Positions 24,182-32,026 of a stretch of 36,298 nucleotides of DNA are shown in pieces. Made by a program: the position numbers and the translations under genes. How positions within the stretch are numbered: position 1 is the first letter of the stretch; the number at the start of each line of letters is the position of its first letter. Under the pieces are notes generated by a model. The model worked only from the letters and a program-made list of their open reading frames with translations. It did not search any database and was not told the DNA's origin. This stretch comes from Microbacterium sp. (lineage in GTDB: Bacteria; Actinomycetota; Actinomycetes; Actinomycetales; Microbacteriaceae), in the NCBI GenBank assembly GCA_002703245.1, contig NZTV01000115.1, positions 1 through 36,298 on the forward strand, in the 5' to 3' direction.

Positions 24182-24547
24182 GTGAAGAACACGCACCCGT
24201 CGGCGACCTCCCTCCCCCGCGCTCCGCGCGAGGGTGCCGACTCCCGCACGCGCACCTACCTGATCACGATGGGGATCCGCGTGCTGTGCTTCGCGCTGAT
24301 GGTCCTCGTCACCCCCTATGGGTGGTGGACCTGGGTTTTCGGCGCAGGGGCGATCTTCCTCCCCTACATCGCCGTCGTCTTCGCCAACGTCGCGTCCGAT
24401 GTCAGTGACGCCACGATCGAGAGCCCCGAACGCGCGCTGACCGCAGGGCCGGTCGCCGACGACGTCGGCGACGCGTCTCCGGCCGAGCCTGCCGAGGCGC
24501 CCCGGATCATCCGCGTCGAGGAGTCCCGGGAGGACCGGGATGCCTGA
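24182..24547 (+). CDS. DUF3099 membrane protein
   Basis: A 121-residue protein with two transmembrane helices at about 29-44 and 48-66 (ITMGIRVLCFALMVLV and WTWVFGAGAIFLPYIAVVFAN split by a PYGWW turn) and an acidic soluble tail. The central part matches DUF3099, known mainly from actinobacteria; function unknown. GTG start assigned from the upstream hexamer/GGAG. Its end overlaps the next gene by 8 bp, and these three genes with SURF1 form one likely transcription unit. Confidence 0.82.
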   Translation: MKNTHPSATSLPRAPREGADSRTRTYLITMGIRVLCFALMVLVTPYGWWTWVFGAGAIFLPYIAVVFANVASDVSDATIESPERALTAGPVADDVGDASPAEPAEAPRIIRVEESREDRDA

Positions 24548-24737
24548 GGCGCAGTGCTCGCGGGCCGGGTGCCTCGCCACGGCGATCTGGCGGATCGACT
24601 GGCGCAACCCGCGCATCCACACGCCGGACCGCCGGAAGACCTGGGTGGCGTGCGATGAGCACAAGGACTACCTGCGCGAGTTCCTCGCCGCACGGGAGTT
24701 CCCGCTCGAGGTCTCGACCCTCGCCGTCGCCTCATGA
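24540..24737 (+). CDS. Small Cys/His protein, candidate zinc binder
   Basis: A 65-residue protein I recognise only as a conserved actinobacterial small ORF, seen in databases under the misleading name acetone carboxylase. Cys6, Cys11, Cys38 and His41 (CSRAGC and CDEH) form a plausible zinc site, and the segment WRNPRIHTPDRRKTWVACDEHKDYLREFL is the most conserved-looking part. It overlaps the DUF3099 gene by 8 bp and the SURF1 gene by 4 bp, so it is a translated member of this operon. The link with SURF1 may hint at a role in cytochrome oxidase or metal handling, but this is speculation. Confidence 0.75.
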   Translation: MPEAQCSRAGCLATAIWRIDWRNPRIHTPDRRKTWVACDEHKDYLREFLAAREFPLEVSTLAVAS

Positions 24738-25597
24738 GCCGTTCCCCCGTCCCCACCGCCGTGCGCTGGTCGGGATATGTCGCCGTCGCCGTGCTGTTCG
24801 CGGTCGCCTGCGCGTTCTTGTCCCACTGGCAGTTCGAACGCAATGAGGAACGGGCCACCGATCTGGCGCTGGTCGATCGGAACTACGACGCCGAACCCGT
24901 GCCCCTGGATGAGCTCATCACCGAAGGATCACAGCTCGACGCCGACGACGAATGGCACCCGGTGGCGCTCACCGGCCGATATCTGGCGGACGAGCAGCTT
25001 CTCGTGCGCAACCGCCCGCACGGAGGCACCGCGGCCTTCGAAGTCCTCGTCCCCTTCCAGCTCGACAGCGGACGCATCCTGATCGTCGACCGAGGCTGGG
25101 TCGCGCCCGGCGAAAGTCAGCGCGAGCCGGACGAAGTCGCCCCGCCGCCGGAGGGTGAACTCGACATCGTCGTCCGTCTCCGACCGGGCGAACCCCTCAC
25201 CTCCAGCGGCGAATCGATCGACGACGGCCAGGTTCCGACGATCAACCTCCCGCTCATCGCCGACGTCGTCGGCGACGGCGACCGGGTCGAACAGAGCGCG
25301 TACGGCGCCCTCGTGAGCGAGGACCCCGCGCCCACATCGGTGTTGGGCGCTCTGGATGACCCGTCGGAGGATCCGGGCCCGCATCTGTCGTATGCGATCC
25401 AGTGGATCCTGTTCGCCATCATGGGGTTCATCTTCATCGGCTACATGATCCGCACCGAGATCCGCGCGCGCCGCGAAGACGCCGACGACGAGGGGCACGA
25501 GGATCCCTCGGCGCCCTCCGACTCGGCAGCGGGGCGCCGTCATCGACGCGATCGCGACGCCGAGACCGAGGATGCCCTCGTCGACACGCTCGGCTGA
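24734..25597 (+). CDS. SURF1-family cytochrome oxidase assembly protein
   Basis: A 287-residue protein. It has an N-terminal transmembrane helix (about 13-30, then the SURF1 motif HWQFERNEER), the soluble middle with LTGRYLADEQLLVRNRP and VDRGWV, and a C-terminal helix around 223-243 (AIQWILFAIMGFIFIGYMI). SURF1 helps insert heme a into cytochrome aa3 oxidase. A charged tail of about 40 residues follows. The ATG overlaps the preceding small gene by 4 bp. It ends 17 bp from the convergent ABC-F gene. Confidence 0.9.
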   Translation: MSRSPVPTAVRWSGYVAVAVLFAVACAFLSHWQFERNEERATDLALVDRNYDAEPVPLDELITEGSQLDADDEWHPVALTGRYLADEQLLVRNRPHGGTAAFEVLVPFQLDSGRILIVDRGWVAPGESQREPDEVAPPPEGELDIVVRLRPGEPLTSSGESIDDGQVPTINLPLIADVVGDGDRVEQSAYGALVSEDPAPTSVLGALDDPSEDPGPHLSYAIQWILFAIMGFIFIGYMIRTEIRARREDADDEGHEDPSAPSDSAAGRRHRRDRDAETEDALVDTLG

Positions 25598-25614
25598 TCA
25601 GGCCGGACGCCCGG

Positions 25615-27213
25615 TCACGCCAACGTGATCAGGTCGATGTAGTCCCGGCCCCAGATGTCCTCGACGCCGTCCGGCAGGATCAGCACACGCTCGGGGTTCA
25701 ACGCCTGCACCGCGCCCTCGTCGTGCGAGACCAGCACGACCGCACCCTCGTAGTGCGCGAGCGCCCCGAGGATCTCCTCCCGTGAGGCCGGATCCAGGTT
25801 GTTCGTCGGCTCATCCAACAACAGCACGTTCGCGCTCGAGACCACCAGCGTCGCCAGTGAAAGGCGGGTCTTCTCGCCCCCGGAGAGCACCCCGGCGGGT
25901 TTGAGCACGTCGTCGCCGGTGAACAGGAACGAGCCCAGCACCTTCCGCGCCTCGGTGGCGTTGATGTCCGGCGCCGCCGACATCATGTTCTCCAACACCG
26001 ACCGTGAGACGTCGAGGTTCTCATGCTCCTGCGCGTAGTAGCCGATCTTGAGGCCGTGGCCGGGGTCCACACCGCCGGTGTCGGGAGCGTCGACCCCGGC
26101 GAGGATGCGTAGCAGCGTCGTCTTGCCGGCGCCGTTCAACCCCAGCACCACGACCTTCGAGCCCCGGTCGATGGCCAGGTCGACGTCGGCGAAGATCTCC
26201 AGCGAGCCGTAGGACTTCGACAGATTCGACGCCGTGAGAGGAGTCTTGCCGCACGCGGCGGGCTTCGGGAACCGGAGCTTGGCGACCCGATCGTCCTGGC
26301 GCACATCGTCGAGGCCGGAGAGGAGCTTGTCCGCCCGCGCCATCATCTGGTGCGCGGCGGCGGCCTTCGACGCCTTCGCACCGAACTTCGCGGCCTGCTG
26401 TTGCAGCGCGGTGGCCTTCTTCTCCGCGTTGGCGCGCTCCTTCTTGCGCCTCTCCTCGTCGGCGACCCGCTGGCGCAGGTAGTTCTTCCAGTTCATGTTG
26501 TAGACGTCGATGGCCTGACGGTTCGCGTCGAGGTAGAACACGCGGTTCACCGTCTCCCCGACCAGCTCGACGTCGTGGCTGATGACGATGAGGCCACCTT
26601 TGTAGGTCTTCAGGAACTCGCGCAGCCAGACCACGCTGTCCGCGTCCAGGTGGTTGGTGGGTTCGTCCAAGATCATCGTCTGCGCGTCCGAGAACAGGAT
26701 GCGCGCCAGTTCGATGCGTCGCCGCTGTCCGCCCGAGAGCGTCTTCAACGGCTGGTCGAGGATGCGATCAGGTAGCGAGAGGTTGTGCGCGATCGATGCC
26801 GCCTCCGCTTCTGCGGCATAGCCGCCCAACGCCTCGAATCGCTCGGTGAGGTTGGCGTATTTCCGCATCGCCCGCGCGGCGACGTCCGCGTCGTCCGACG
26901 CCATCGCCTCGGAGGCGTCGCGCATACCGATCGCCAACGTGCCGAGGCCTCGGGCATCGAGGATGCGGGTGCGCGCGAGCATCTCCGGGTCACCGGAGCG
27001 GGGGTCTTGGGGGAGATATCCGAGCTCCCCGGACCGGTCGACCCGACCGTCGGAGGGCAGGACATCGCCGGCGAGGACCTTGGTCAGCGTCGTCTTCCCC
27101 GCGCCGTTTCGCCCCACCAGACCGATCTTGTCGCCGTCGGAGACGCGGAAGGAGACCTCTGACATGAGAACGCGCGCGCCGACGCGGATCTCGAGGTCGT
27201 GCACGGCAAGCAC
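25615..27213 (-). CDS. ABC-F family ATPase (ribosome-associated type)
   Basis: A 532-residue protein with two ABC domains and no membrane part. Domain 1 has GRNGAGKTT, LSGGQRRRIELARIL and MILDEPTNHLD. A basic linker of about 60 residues (RRKKERANAEKKATAL) follows, the P-site tRNA interaction arm of ABC-F proteins. Domain 2 has GLNGAGKTT, LSGGEKTRLSLATL and LLLDEPTNNLD. ABC-F proteins bind the ribosomal E site; some are housekeeping factors and some give antibiotic resistance. Linker length does not identify the subtype. The GTG at 27213 is assigned because it begins the first ABC domain with MLAVHDLEIRVGARVL, although no good ribosome binding site is seen. Confidence 0.9.
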   Translation of the reverse strand: MLAVHDLEIRVGARVLMSEVSFRVSDGDKIGLVGRNGAGKTTLTKVLAGDVLPSDGRVDRSGELGYLPQDPRSGDPEMLARTRILDARGLGTLAIGMRDASEAMASDDADVAARAMRKYANLTERFEALGGYAAEAEAASIAHNLSLPDRILDQPLKTLSGGQRRRIELARILFSDAQTMILDEPTNHLDADSVVWLREFLKTYKGGLIVISHDVELVGETVNRVFYLDANRQAIDVYNMNWKNYLRQRVADEERRKKERANAEKKATALQQQAAKFGAKASKAAAAHQMMARADKLLSGLDDVRQDDRVAKLRFPKPAACGKTPLTASNLSKSYGSLEIFADVDLAIDRGSKVVVLGLNGAGKTTLLRILAGVDAPDTGGVDPGHGLKIGYYAQEHENLDVSRSVLENMMSAAPDINATEARKVLGSFLFTGDDVLKPAGVLSGGEKTRLSLATLVVSSANVLLLDEPTNNLDPASREEILGALAHYEGAVVLVSHDEGAVQALNPERVLILPDGVEDIWGRDYIDLITLA

Positions 27214-27269
27214 AGCGATCGTCCATTTCGTTGGTGACAGGGGACAAGCATGGCCGACGGCCAGCCTCC

Positions 27270-27276
27270 TAGTATA
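27270..27276. promoter_or_regulatory. Overlapping back-to-back -10 elements for ABC-F and bioY
   Basis: TAGTATA is read as TAGTAT on the plus strand (for bioY, 54 nt from its ATG) and TATACT on the minus strand (for the ABC-F gene, 58 nt from its GTG). Both are good -10 hexamers and share 5 bases. Clear -35 elements were not found on either side. Confidence 0.42.
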
Positions 27277-27323
27277 AGTCTGGACGGCCCGGAGCCCACC
27301 GGGCGCACTTCCGAAGGAGCGTC

Positions 27324-27959
27324 ATGACCATCGCAGCCCCGTCCCCCACCCGCCGTCGCGTGCTCGCCGACGTGATCGTGCGCCCCGAGGGGCGCGCACG
27401 CGCGCTCGCGACCGATGCCGCGCTCGTGCTCGCGGGCGCCGCTGTCGTCGCCGTGCTGGCGCAGGTGTCGATCCCGCTGTGGCCCGTGCCGATCACCGGG
27501 CAGACCCTCGCCGTCGTGGTGGTCGGCGCCGCGCTCGGTGCGCGTCGCGGCGCGCTCGCCCTGTCGACCTATCTGCTCATCGGACTCGCCGGCCTGCCCG
27601 TCTTCGCCGACTTCACCGGCACCGTGGCCGCGATCGCCAAGCCGAGCTTCGGGTTCGTGCTCGGGTTCATCGGCGCGGCGTTCGTCGCCGGCTGGTTCGC
27701 CGAGCGGGCGTGGGACCGCAAGCCCTGGCTCGCTTTCCTCGGTTTCGCCGCCGCGAGCGCCGTGCCGTTCGTCGTCGGCATCCCCTACATGGCGCTCATC
27801 CTCAACGGCGTGCTCGGGCTCGATCTCTCGGCTTGGCAGCTGCTCGAAGCCGGCCTGTTCCCGTTCATCGTCGGTGGCATCGTCAAGGCGGCACTCGCCG
27901 CCGCGCTCATCCCGGCCGTGTGGGCGCTCGTGCGGCGGGTGGATTCCAGCCGCGACTGA
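27324..27959 (+). CDS. bioY: BioY, biotin-specific S component of an ECF transporter
   Basis: A 211-residue membrane protein with about six hydrophobic segments. BioY landmarks are ALAQVSIPLWPVPITGQTL-like QVSIPLWPVPITGQTLAV, LGARRGALALSTYLLIGLAGLPVFA and KPSFGFVLGFIGAAFVAGW. It imports biotin; full activity usually needs ECF subunits BioM and BioN, which are not adjacent here. Biotin is a cofactor of AccA1 in this same window. ATG 27324 has GAAGGAG about 5 nt upstream. It is divergent from the ABC-F gene and followed by a strong terminator. Confidence 0.95.
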   Translation: MTIAAPSPTRRRVLADVIVRPEGRARALATDAALVLAGAAVVAVLAQVSIPLWPVPITGQTLAVVVVGAALGARRGALALSTYLLIGLAGLPVFADFTGTVAAIAKPSFGFVLGFIGAAFVAGWFAERAWDRKPWLAFLGFAAASAVPFVVGIPYMALILNGVLGLDLSAWQLLEAGLFPFIVGGIVKAALAAALIPAVWALVRRVDSSRD

Positions 27960-27964
27960 TCGAC

Positions 27965-28006
27965 ACACAAGGGCGGCGCTCCGGAGGCGGGGTGCCGCCC
28001 TTGTGT
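27965..28006 (+). terminator. Terminator after bioY
   Basis: ACACAAGGGCGGC and GCCGCCCTTGTGT form a perfect 13-bp stem with a 16-nt loop, 5 bp after the bioY stop. It separates bioY from the iron uptake operon. A poly-U tail is lacking. Confidence 0.8.
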
Positions 28007-28042
28007 CTGCTCCGGCGGGTGTGAACGACCCGATGACTCCTG

Positions 28043-28061
28043 TAAGGTAAGCCTGCCCTTA
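28043..28061. promoter_or_regulatory. DtxR/IdeR iron box of the siderophore uptake operon
   Basis: TAAGGTAAGCCTGCCCTTA matches the 19-bp DtxR/IdeR consensus TWAGGTWAGSCTWACCTWA at 17 positions. Its first half also reads as a -10 (TAAGGT at 28043-28048). An iron-loaded repressor bound here would block transcription. The box ends 16 nt before the GTG at 28078, and AGGAGG at 28068-28073 is the ribosome binding site. Confidence 0.82.
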
Positions 28062-28077
28062 GTTCCCAGGAGGACCC

Positions 28078-29115
28078 GTGTTCCGTTCCCCCCACACCCG
28101 CTGGACCGTCATCACTGCCGCCACCACCACCCTCGCACTCGCCCTCGCGGGCTGTGCCGGTACCGCCGCGGAGACATCGGCGACCGACGCCGCAACCGGC
28201 GACGACACATTCCCCGTGACGATCCCGCACGTCTACGGCGAGACCGTGATCGAGGCCGCCCCCGAGCGGGTCGCCACCGTCGCGTGGTCCAACCACGAAG
28301 TGCCGCTGGCGCTGGGCGTCGTCCCGGTCGGCATGGCCGAGGCCACGTGGGGCGACGACGACGGCGACGGCGTCCTCCCGTGGGTGGAGGACCAACTCGA
28401 GGAGCTGGGCGCCGAGACGCCCGTGCTTTTCGACGAGACCGACGGTCTGGACTTCGAGGCGATCGCCGACACCGACCCGGACGTCATCCTGGCCTCGTAC
28501 TCGGGGATCACGCAGGAGGACTACGACACCCTCAGCAAGATCGCCCCGGTGGTGGCCTACCCGGAGGTGGCGTGGGCCACCTCCTACGAGGACATGATCC
28601 GCATGAACTCCGCAGCGCTCGGTCTCTCCGCCGAAGGTGACCAGCTCATCGACGACCTCCACGCCCGGGTGGACGCCGCACTCGCGGAGCACCCCGACCT
28701 CGCCACATCGTCGGTGCTGTTCTCCTACATCGACCCGAGCGATTTCAGCCAGATCGGCTTTTACACCACCCTCGACACGCGTCCCGGCTTCCTGCAGAGT
28801 CTCGGGGTACCGGTGCCCGACGTCGTCGTCTCGGGGTCCGAGGGAAGCGACCAGTTCTACACGACCGTCTCGGCGGAACAGGCAGACCACTTCGACGACG
28901 TCGACATCTTCGTAACCTACGGCGAGGCCGACGGCGCGATCATCGAGCAGATGCAGTCCGACCCGCTCCTGTCCCAGATCCCCGCCATCGCCGCGGGACA
29001 GGTCGCGATCCTCGAGAACTCCACCCCGCTGGCCGCATCCGCCAACCCGTCGCCGCTGTCCATCGGCTGGGGCATCGACGAGTACTTCGCCGTTCTCGCC
29101 GGCGCGCTGGACTGA
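28078..29115 (+). CDS. Iron-siderophore ABC transporter substrate-binding lipoprotein
   Basis: A 345-residue lipoprotein. The N-terminal signal is followed by the lipobox LAGC with Cys26 as lipidation site. The rest is a type III periplasmic binding protein of the FepB/FhuD family, with the domain start RVATVAWSNHEVPLALGVVPVG, DFEAIADTDPDVILA and a C-terminal segment ending in a long helix. It would capture ferric siderophores at the outer face of the membrane. It is first of five genes behind an IdeR box and uses AGGAGG 4 nt before its GTG. The siderophore is not identifiable. Confidence 0.93.
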   Translation: MFRSPHTRWTVITAATTTLALALAGCAGTAAETSATDAATGDDTFPVTIPHVYGETVIEAAPERVATVAWSNHEVPLALGVVPVGMAEATWGDDDGDGVLPWVEDQLEELGAETPVLFDETDGLDFEAIADTDPDVILASYSGITQEDYDTLSKIAPVVAYPEVAWATSYEDMIRMNSAALGLSAEGDQLIDDLHARVDAALAEHPDLATSSVLFSYIDPSDFSQIGFYTTLDTRPGFLQSLGVPVPDVVVSGSEGSDQFYTTVSAEQADHFDDVDIFVTYGEADGAIIEQMQSDPLLSQIPAIAAGQVAILENSTPLAASANPSPLSIGWGIDEYFAVLAGALD

Positions 29116-29121
29116 CCTCCC

Positions 29122-30162
29122 GTGACGACCGCCACGCGACCGTCGCCGGACGCCGCCACGCCGCGGCGCCCGGCGGGGTCACGTGCGGCCGGGCTCGTCG
29201 TGTCGGGGGTCGTCCTGCTCGCCCTGTGCGTGTGCTCGCTCGCGTTCGGGGTGCGCAGCGTGTCGATCGAGGATGTGCTGGCCGCGTCGGGCGGACGGGT
29301 CGACACCGTGTCGCAGGCCGCGGTGTCGGCGCGCATCCCGCGCACCGTCCTCGCCGTCCTCATCGGCGCCGCACTGGCGCTGTCGGGCGCCGCGATGCAG
29401 GCCATCACGCGCAACCCCCTCGCCGACCCGGGCATCCTCGGCGTCTCCGGGGGCGCAGCCCTCGCCGTAGTCGTCGGATTGGCGTTCTTCGGGCTGGCCG
29501 CCCCGTACGCCCTGATCACCGTCGCCATCGTCGGCGCCGCCGTGGCCGCAGTCTTCGTCTACGCGGTCGGCTCCCTGGGCCGCGGCGGAGCGACCCCGCT
29601 CAAACTCGCACTGGCCGGAGCCGCCATCTCTGCGGCGTTCGCCTCGGTGACAAGCGCCGTACTCCTGCCGCGTGCCGATGTCATGGAAGCGTTCCGCTTC
29701 TGGCAGATCGGCGGCGTCGGCGGCGCGACATGGGATCGGATCGGGATCGTGGCCCCCGTCCTCGCGGTCGGCGCGCTCATCGTGTTCCTCACCGCTCGCG
29801 GCATGGACTCCCTCGCCCTGGGGGACGACATGGCCGCCGGTCTCGGCGAGGACGTCGCGCGCACCCGCCTGGTCGCTTCCACGGGCGCTGTGGTCCTGTG
29901 CGGCGCCGCGACGGCGGTCGCCGGTCCGATCGCGTTCGTGGGGCTCGTCCTTCCCCATCTTTGCCGCCTGCTGGTGGGCCCCGACCAGCGGTGGGTGCTT
30001 CCGTTCACGGCCGCTCTCGGTGCGGCCCTGCTCGTCGCAGCCGACGTCGTCGGACGGCTGATCGCCCGCCCGGAGGAGATCGAGGTGGGGATCGTCACCG
30101 CCCTGATCGGGGCACCGGTGTTCATCTGGATCGTGCGCAAGCAGCGGGTGAGGGAGCTATGA
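29122..30162 (+). CDS. FecCD-type iron-siderophore permease 1
   Basis: A 346-residue permease with about nine or ten hydrophobic helices. The family sequence GAAMQAITRNPLADPGILGVSGGAAL is present, as are RIPRTVLAVLIGAALALSGA and the C-terminal GRLIARPEEIEVGIVTALIGAPVFIWIV. It forms the membrane channel with the second permease. The GTG start follows the receptor stop by 6 bp; its end overlaps the next ATG by 4 bp (ATGA). Confidence 0.93.
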   Translation: MTTATRPSPDAATPRRPAGSRAAGLVVSGVVLLALCVCSLAFGVRSVSIEDVLAASGGRVDTVSQAAVSARIPRTVLAVLIGAALALSGAAMQAITRNPLADPGILGVSGGAALAVVVGLAFFGLAAPYALITVAIVGAAVAAVFVYAVGSLGRGGATPLKLALAGAAISAAFASVTSAVLLPRADVMEAFRFWQIGGVGGATWDRIGIVAPVLAVGALIVFLTARGMDSLALGDDMAAGLGEDVARTRLVASTGAVVLCGAATAVAGPIAFVGLVLPHLCRLLVGPDQRWVLPFTAALGAALLVAADVVGRLIARPEEIEVGIVTALIGAPVFIWIVRKQRVREL

Positions 30163-31184
30163 GCAGCCAGGTCGTGACCGACGGGAGACGCTCCCGCCTG
30201 CGCGCCCGCCGGCACACCGTCAGCGCACTCGCCGCCCTCGTCGTCGTCACATTAGCCCTGTCGCTGATGGTCGGCGGCACCTTCTACAGTCCGCTGGAGG
30301 TCATCCGCGTGATCGCCGGCGAGGAGGTCCCCGGCGCCTCGTTCACCGTGGGCGAGCTCCGGCTGCCCCGCGCGGTGCTGGGGGTTCTGACCGGCTTCGC
30401 CTTCGGTGTCGCTGGGGTGACCTTTCAGACCATGCTCCGCAATCCCCTCGCGTCCCCGGACATCATCGGCATATCCACCGGCGCGAGCGCGTCCGCCGTG
30501 TTCGGGATCGTGATCCTCGGACTCGGCGACACGGGCGTCTCCTTCCTGGCCCTGACGGGCGCCCTCGCCACCGCCCTCGTCGTGTACCTGCTCTCCCTCA
30601 AGGACGGATTCACGGGCACGCGTCTGATCCTGATCGGGATCGGTGTCGCCGCGATGATGCACAGTCTCGTGACGTGGACCCTCTCTCAGGCGCCGTCCTG
30701 GTCGCTGGCCGCCGCCATGCAGTGGCTCACCGGGAGTCTCAACGGCGCCACGTGGGGGACGGTCGCGCCGCTGGCGGTCGCGTTCGCGATCCTCGTGCCG
30801 ATTCTGGCGCTGCAGGGTCGCTCGCTGGACCTGCTGCGGCTCGGTGACGACTCCGCGGCCGGACTGGGCGTGCGCGTGGACCGCACGCGCCTGCTCGTGA
30901 TCGTCTCGGCGGTGGCACTCCTCGCGTTCGCGACGGCGGCGGCCGGCCCGATCGCCTTCGTCGCCTTCATGTCCGGTCCGATCGCCGCACGCCTGGTGGG
31001 TCCGGCGGGCGGCCTGCGACTACCGGCGGGGCTCGTCGGTGCGGCCCTCGTGCTCGTGTCCGACCTGGTCGCCCAGTACCTGCTCGGCACCCGCTTCCCC
31101 GTCGGTGTCGTCACCGGCGTCCTGGGGGCGCCGTATCTGGTCTATCTGCTCATCAGAACCAATCGCTCGGGAGGCTCCCTGTGA
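30159..31184 (+). CDS. FecCD-type iron-siderophore permease 2
   Basis: A 341-residue permease, homologous to the preceding one and of the same length. Family sequence GVTFQTMLRNPLASPDIIGISTGASASA is present, with LRLPRAVLGVLTGFAFG and a C-terminal TRFPVGVVTGVLGAPYLVYLL. It overlaps permease 1 and the ATPase gene by 4 bp at each end, so equal translation of the complex is expected. Start ATG 30159 is fixed by the overlap; earlier open frame is within permease 1. Confidence 0.93.
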   Translation: MSSQVVTDGRRSRLRARRHTVSALAALVVVTLALSLMVGGTFYSPLEVIRVIAGEEVPGASFTVGELRLPRAVLGVLTGFAFGVAGVTFQTMLRNPLASPDIIGISTGASASAVFGIVILGLGDTGVSFLALTGALATALVVYLLSLKDGFTGTRLILIGIGVAAMMHSLVTWTLSQAPSWSLAAAMQWLTGSLNGATWGTVAPLAVAFAILVPILALQGRSLDLLRLGDDSAAGLGVRVDRTRLLVIVSAVALLAFATAAAGPIAFVAFMSGPIAARLVGPAGGLRLPAGLVGAALVLVSDLVAQYLLGTRFPVGVVTGVLGAPYLVYLLIRTNRSGGSL

Positions 31185-32026
31185 CCGCATCACTCCCCGT
31201 GCTTTCCGCACGTGACATCTCTCTCGCCTACGGCGATCGACACATCGTCGACGGCCTCGACGTGACGATCCCTCCGGGGAAGATGACGGCGATCATCGGT
31301 GCCAACGGATGCGGGAAGTCGACGCTGTTGCGCGCGCTCGCCCGGCTCCTGACGCCCCGCCGCGGCGACGTGCTGCTCGATGACACGCCGATCCGTTCGC
31401 TCCCCTCCAAGCGCGTCGCCCGGACGATCGCGCTGCTGCCGCAGAATCCCGCGGCACCGGAGGGGATCGCGGTAGGCGACCTCATCGGCCGGGGACGGCA
31501 CCCGCATCAGAAGTTCCTGGCCCGGCTCGGTCCGCACGACGACGCCGTGATCGCCCGCGCCTTGGAGGCCACCGGGACCACCGAGCTGGCCGACCGCGCC
31601 GTCGATGAGTTGTCCGGCGGCCAACGGCAACGCGTGTGGATCGCCATGGCCCTCGCACAGGAGACCGACATCCTCCTCCTGGACGAGCCGACGACGTTCC
31701 TCGACGTGTCGCACCAGATGGAGGTGCTGGATCTGCTGACCGATCTGAATCGGCGCGGACGCACCATCGTCATGGTCCTCCACGACATGAACCTCGCCGC
31801 CCGTTACGCCGACCACATCATCGCGCTGAACTCGGGACGGATCGTCGCCGCGGGCATCCCGGACGTGGTCATGACGGAGGACACGATCCGCGGGGTGTTC
31901 GATCTCGACGCGCTCGTGACGAGGGATCCGGTCTCGGGTGCTCCGCTCGTGCTCCCCCGCGGGCGTCACCACTCGACCACGGGGTCACTCGAGAAGGGCG
32001 ATGCGCATGAGCACGCCGATGCGTGA
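31181..32026 (+). CDS. Iron-siderophore ABC transporter ATP-binding protein
   Basis: A 281-residue ATPase of the FecE/FepC type. Walker A is GANGCGKSTLL, the Q-loop is LLPQNPAAPEG, the signature LSGGQRQRVWIAMAL, Walker B ILLLDEPTTFLD and the H-loop VLHDMNLAARY. It energises uptake through the two permeases. The GTG start overlaps the permease 2 stop (GTGA). Its end overlaps the siderophore-interacting protein start region by 20 bp. Confidence 0.94.
   Translation: MTASLPVLSARDISLAYGDRHIVDGLDVTIPPGKMTAIIGANGCGKSTLLRALARLLTPRRGDVLLDDTPIRSLPSKRVARTIALLPQNPAAPEGIAVGDLIGRGRHPHQKFLARLGPHDDAVIARALEATGTTELADRAVDELSGGQRQRVWIAMALAQETDILLLDEPTTFLDVSHQMEVLDLLTDLNRRGRTIVMVLHDMNLAARYADHIIALNSGRIVAAGIPDVVMTEDTIRGVFDLDALVTRDPVSGAPLVLPRGRHHSTTGSLEKGDAHEHADA

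Noticed and set aside
27150..27256. Leader peptide upstream of the ABC-F gene, as in some resistance ABC-F genes
   Set aside because: An ATG at minus-strand position near 27252 opens a frame that overlaps the ABC-F start, but it has no ribosome binding site and no terminator/antiterminator hairpins are seen.
29226..31184. Single 652-residue product spanning both permease genes
   Set aside because: Its first half is the wrong frame of permease 1. The ATGA overlap at 30159 sets the true start of permease 2.
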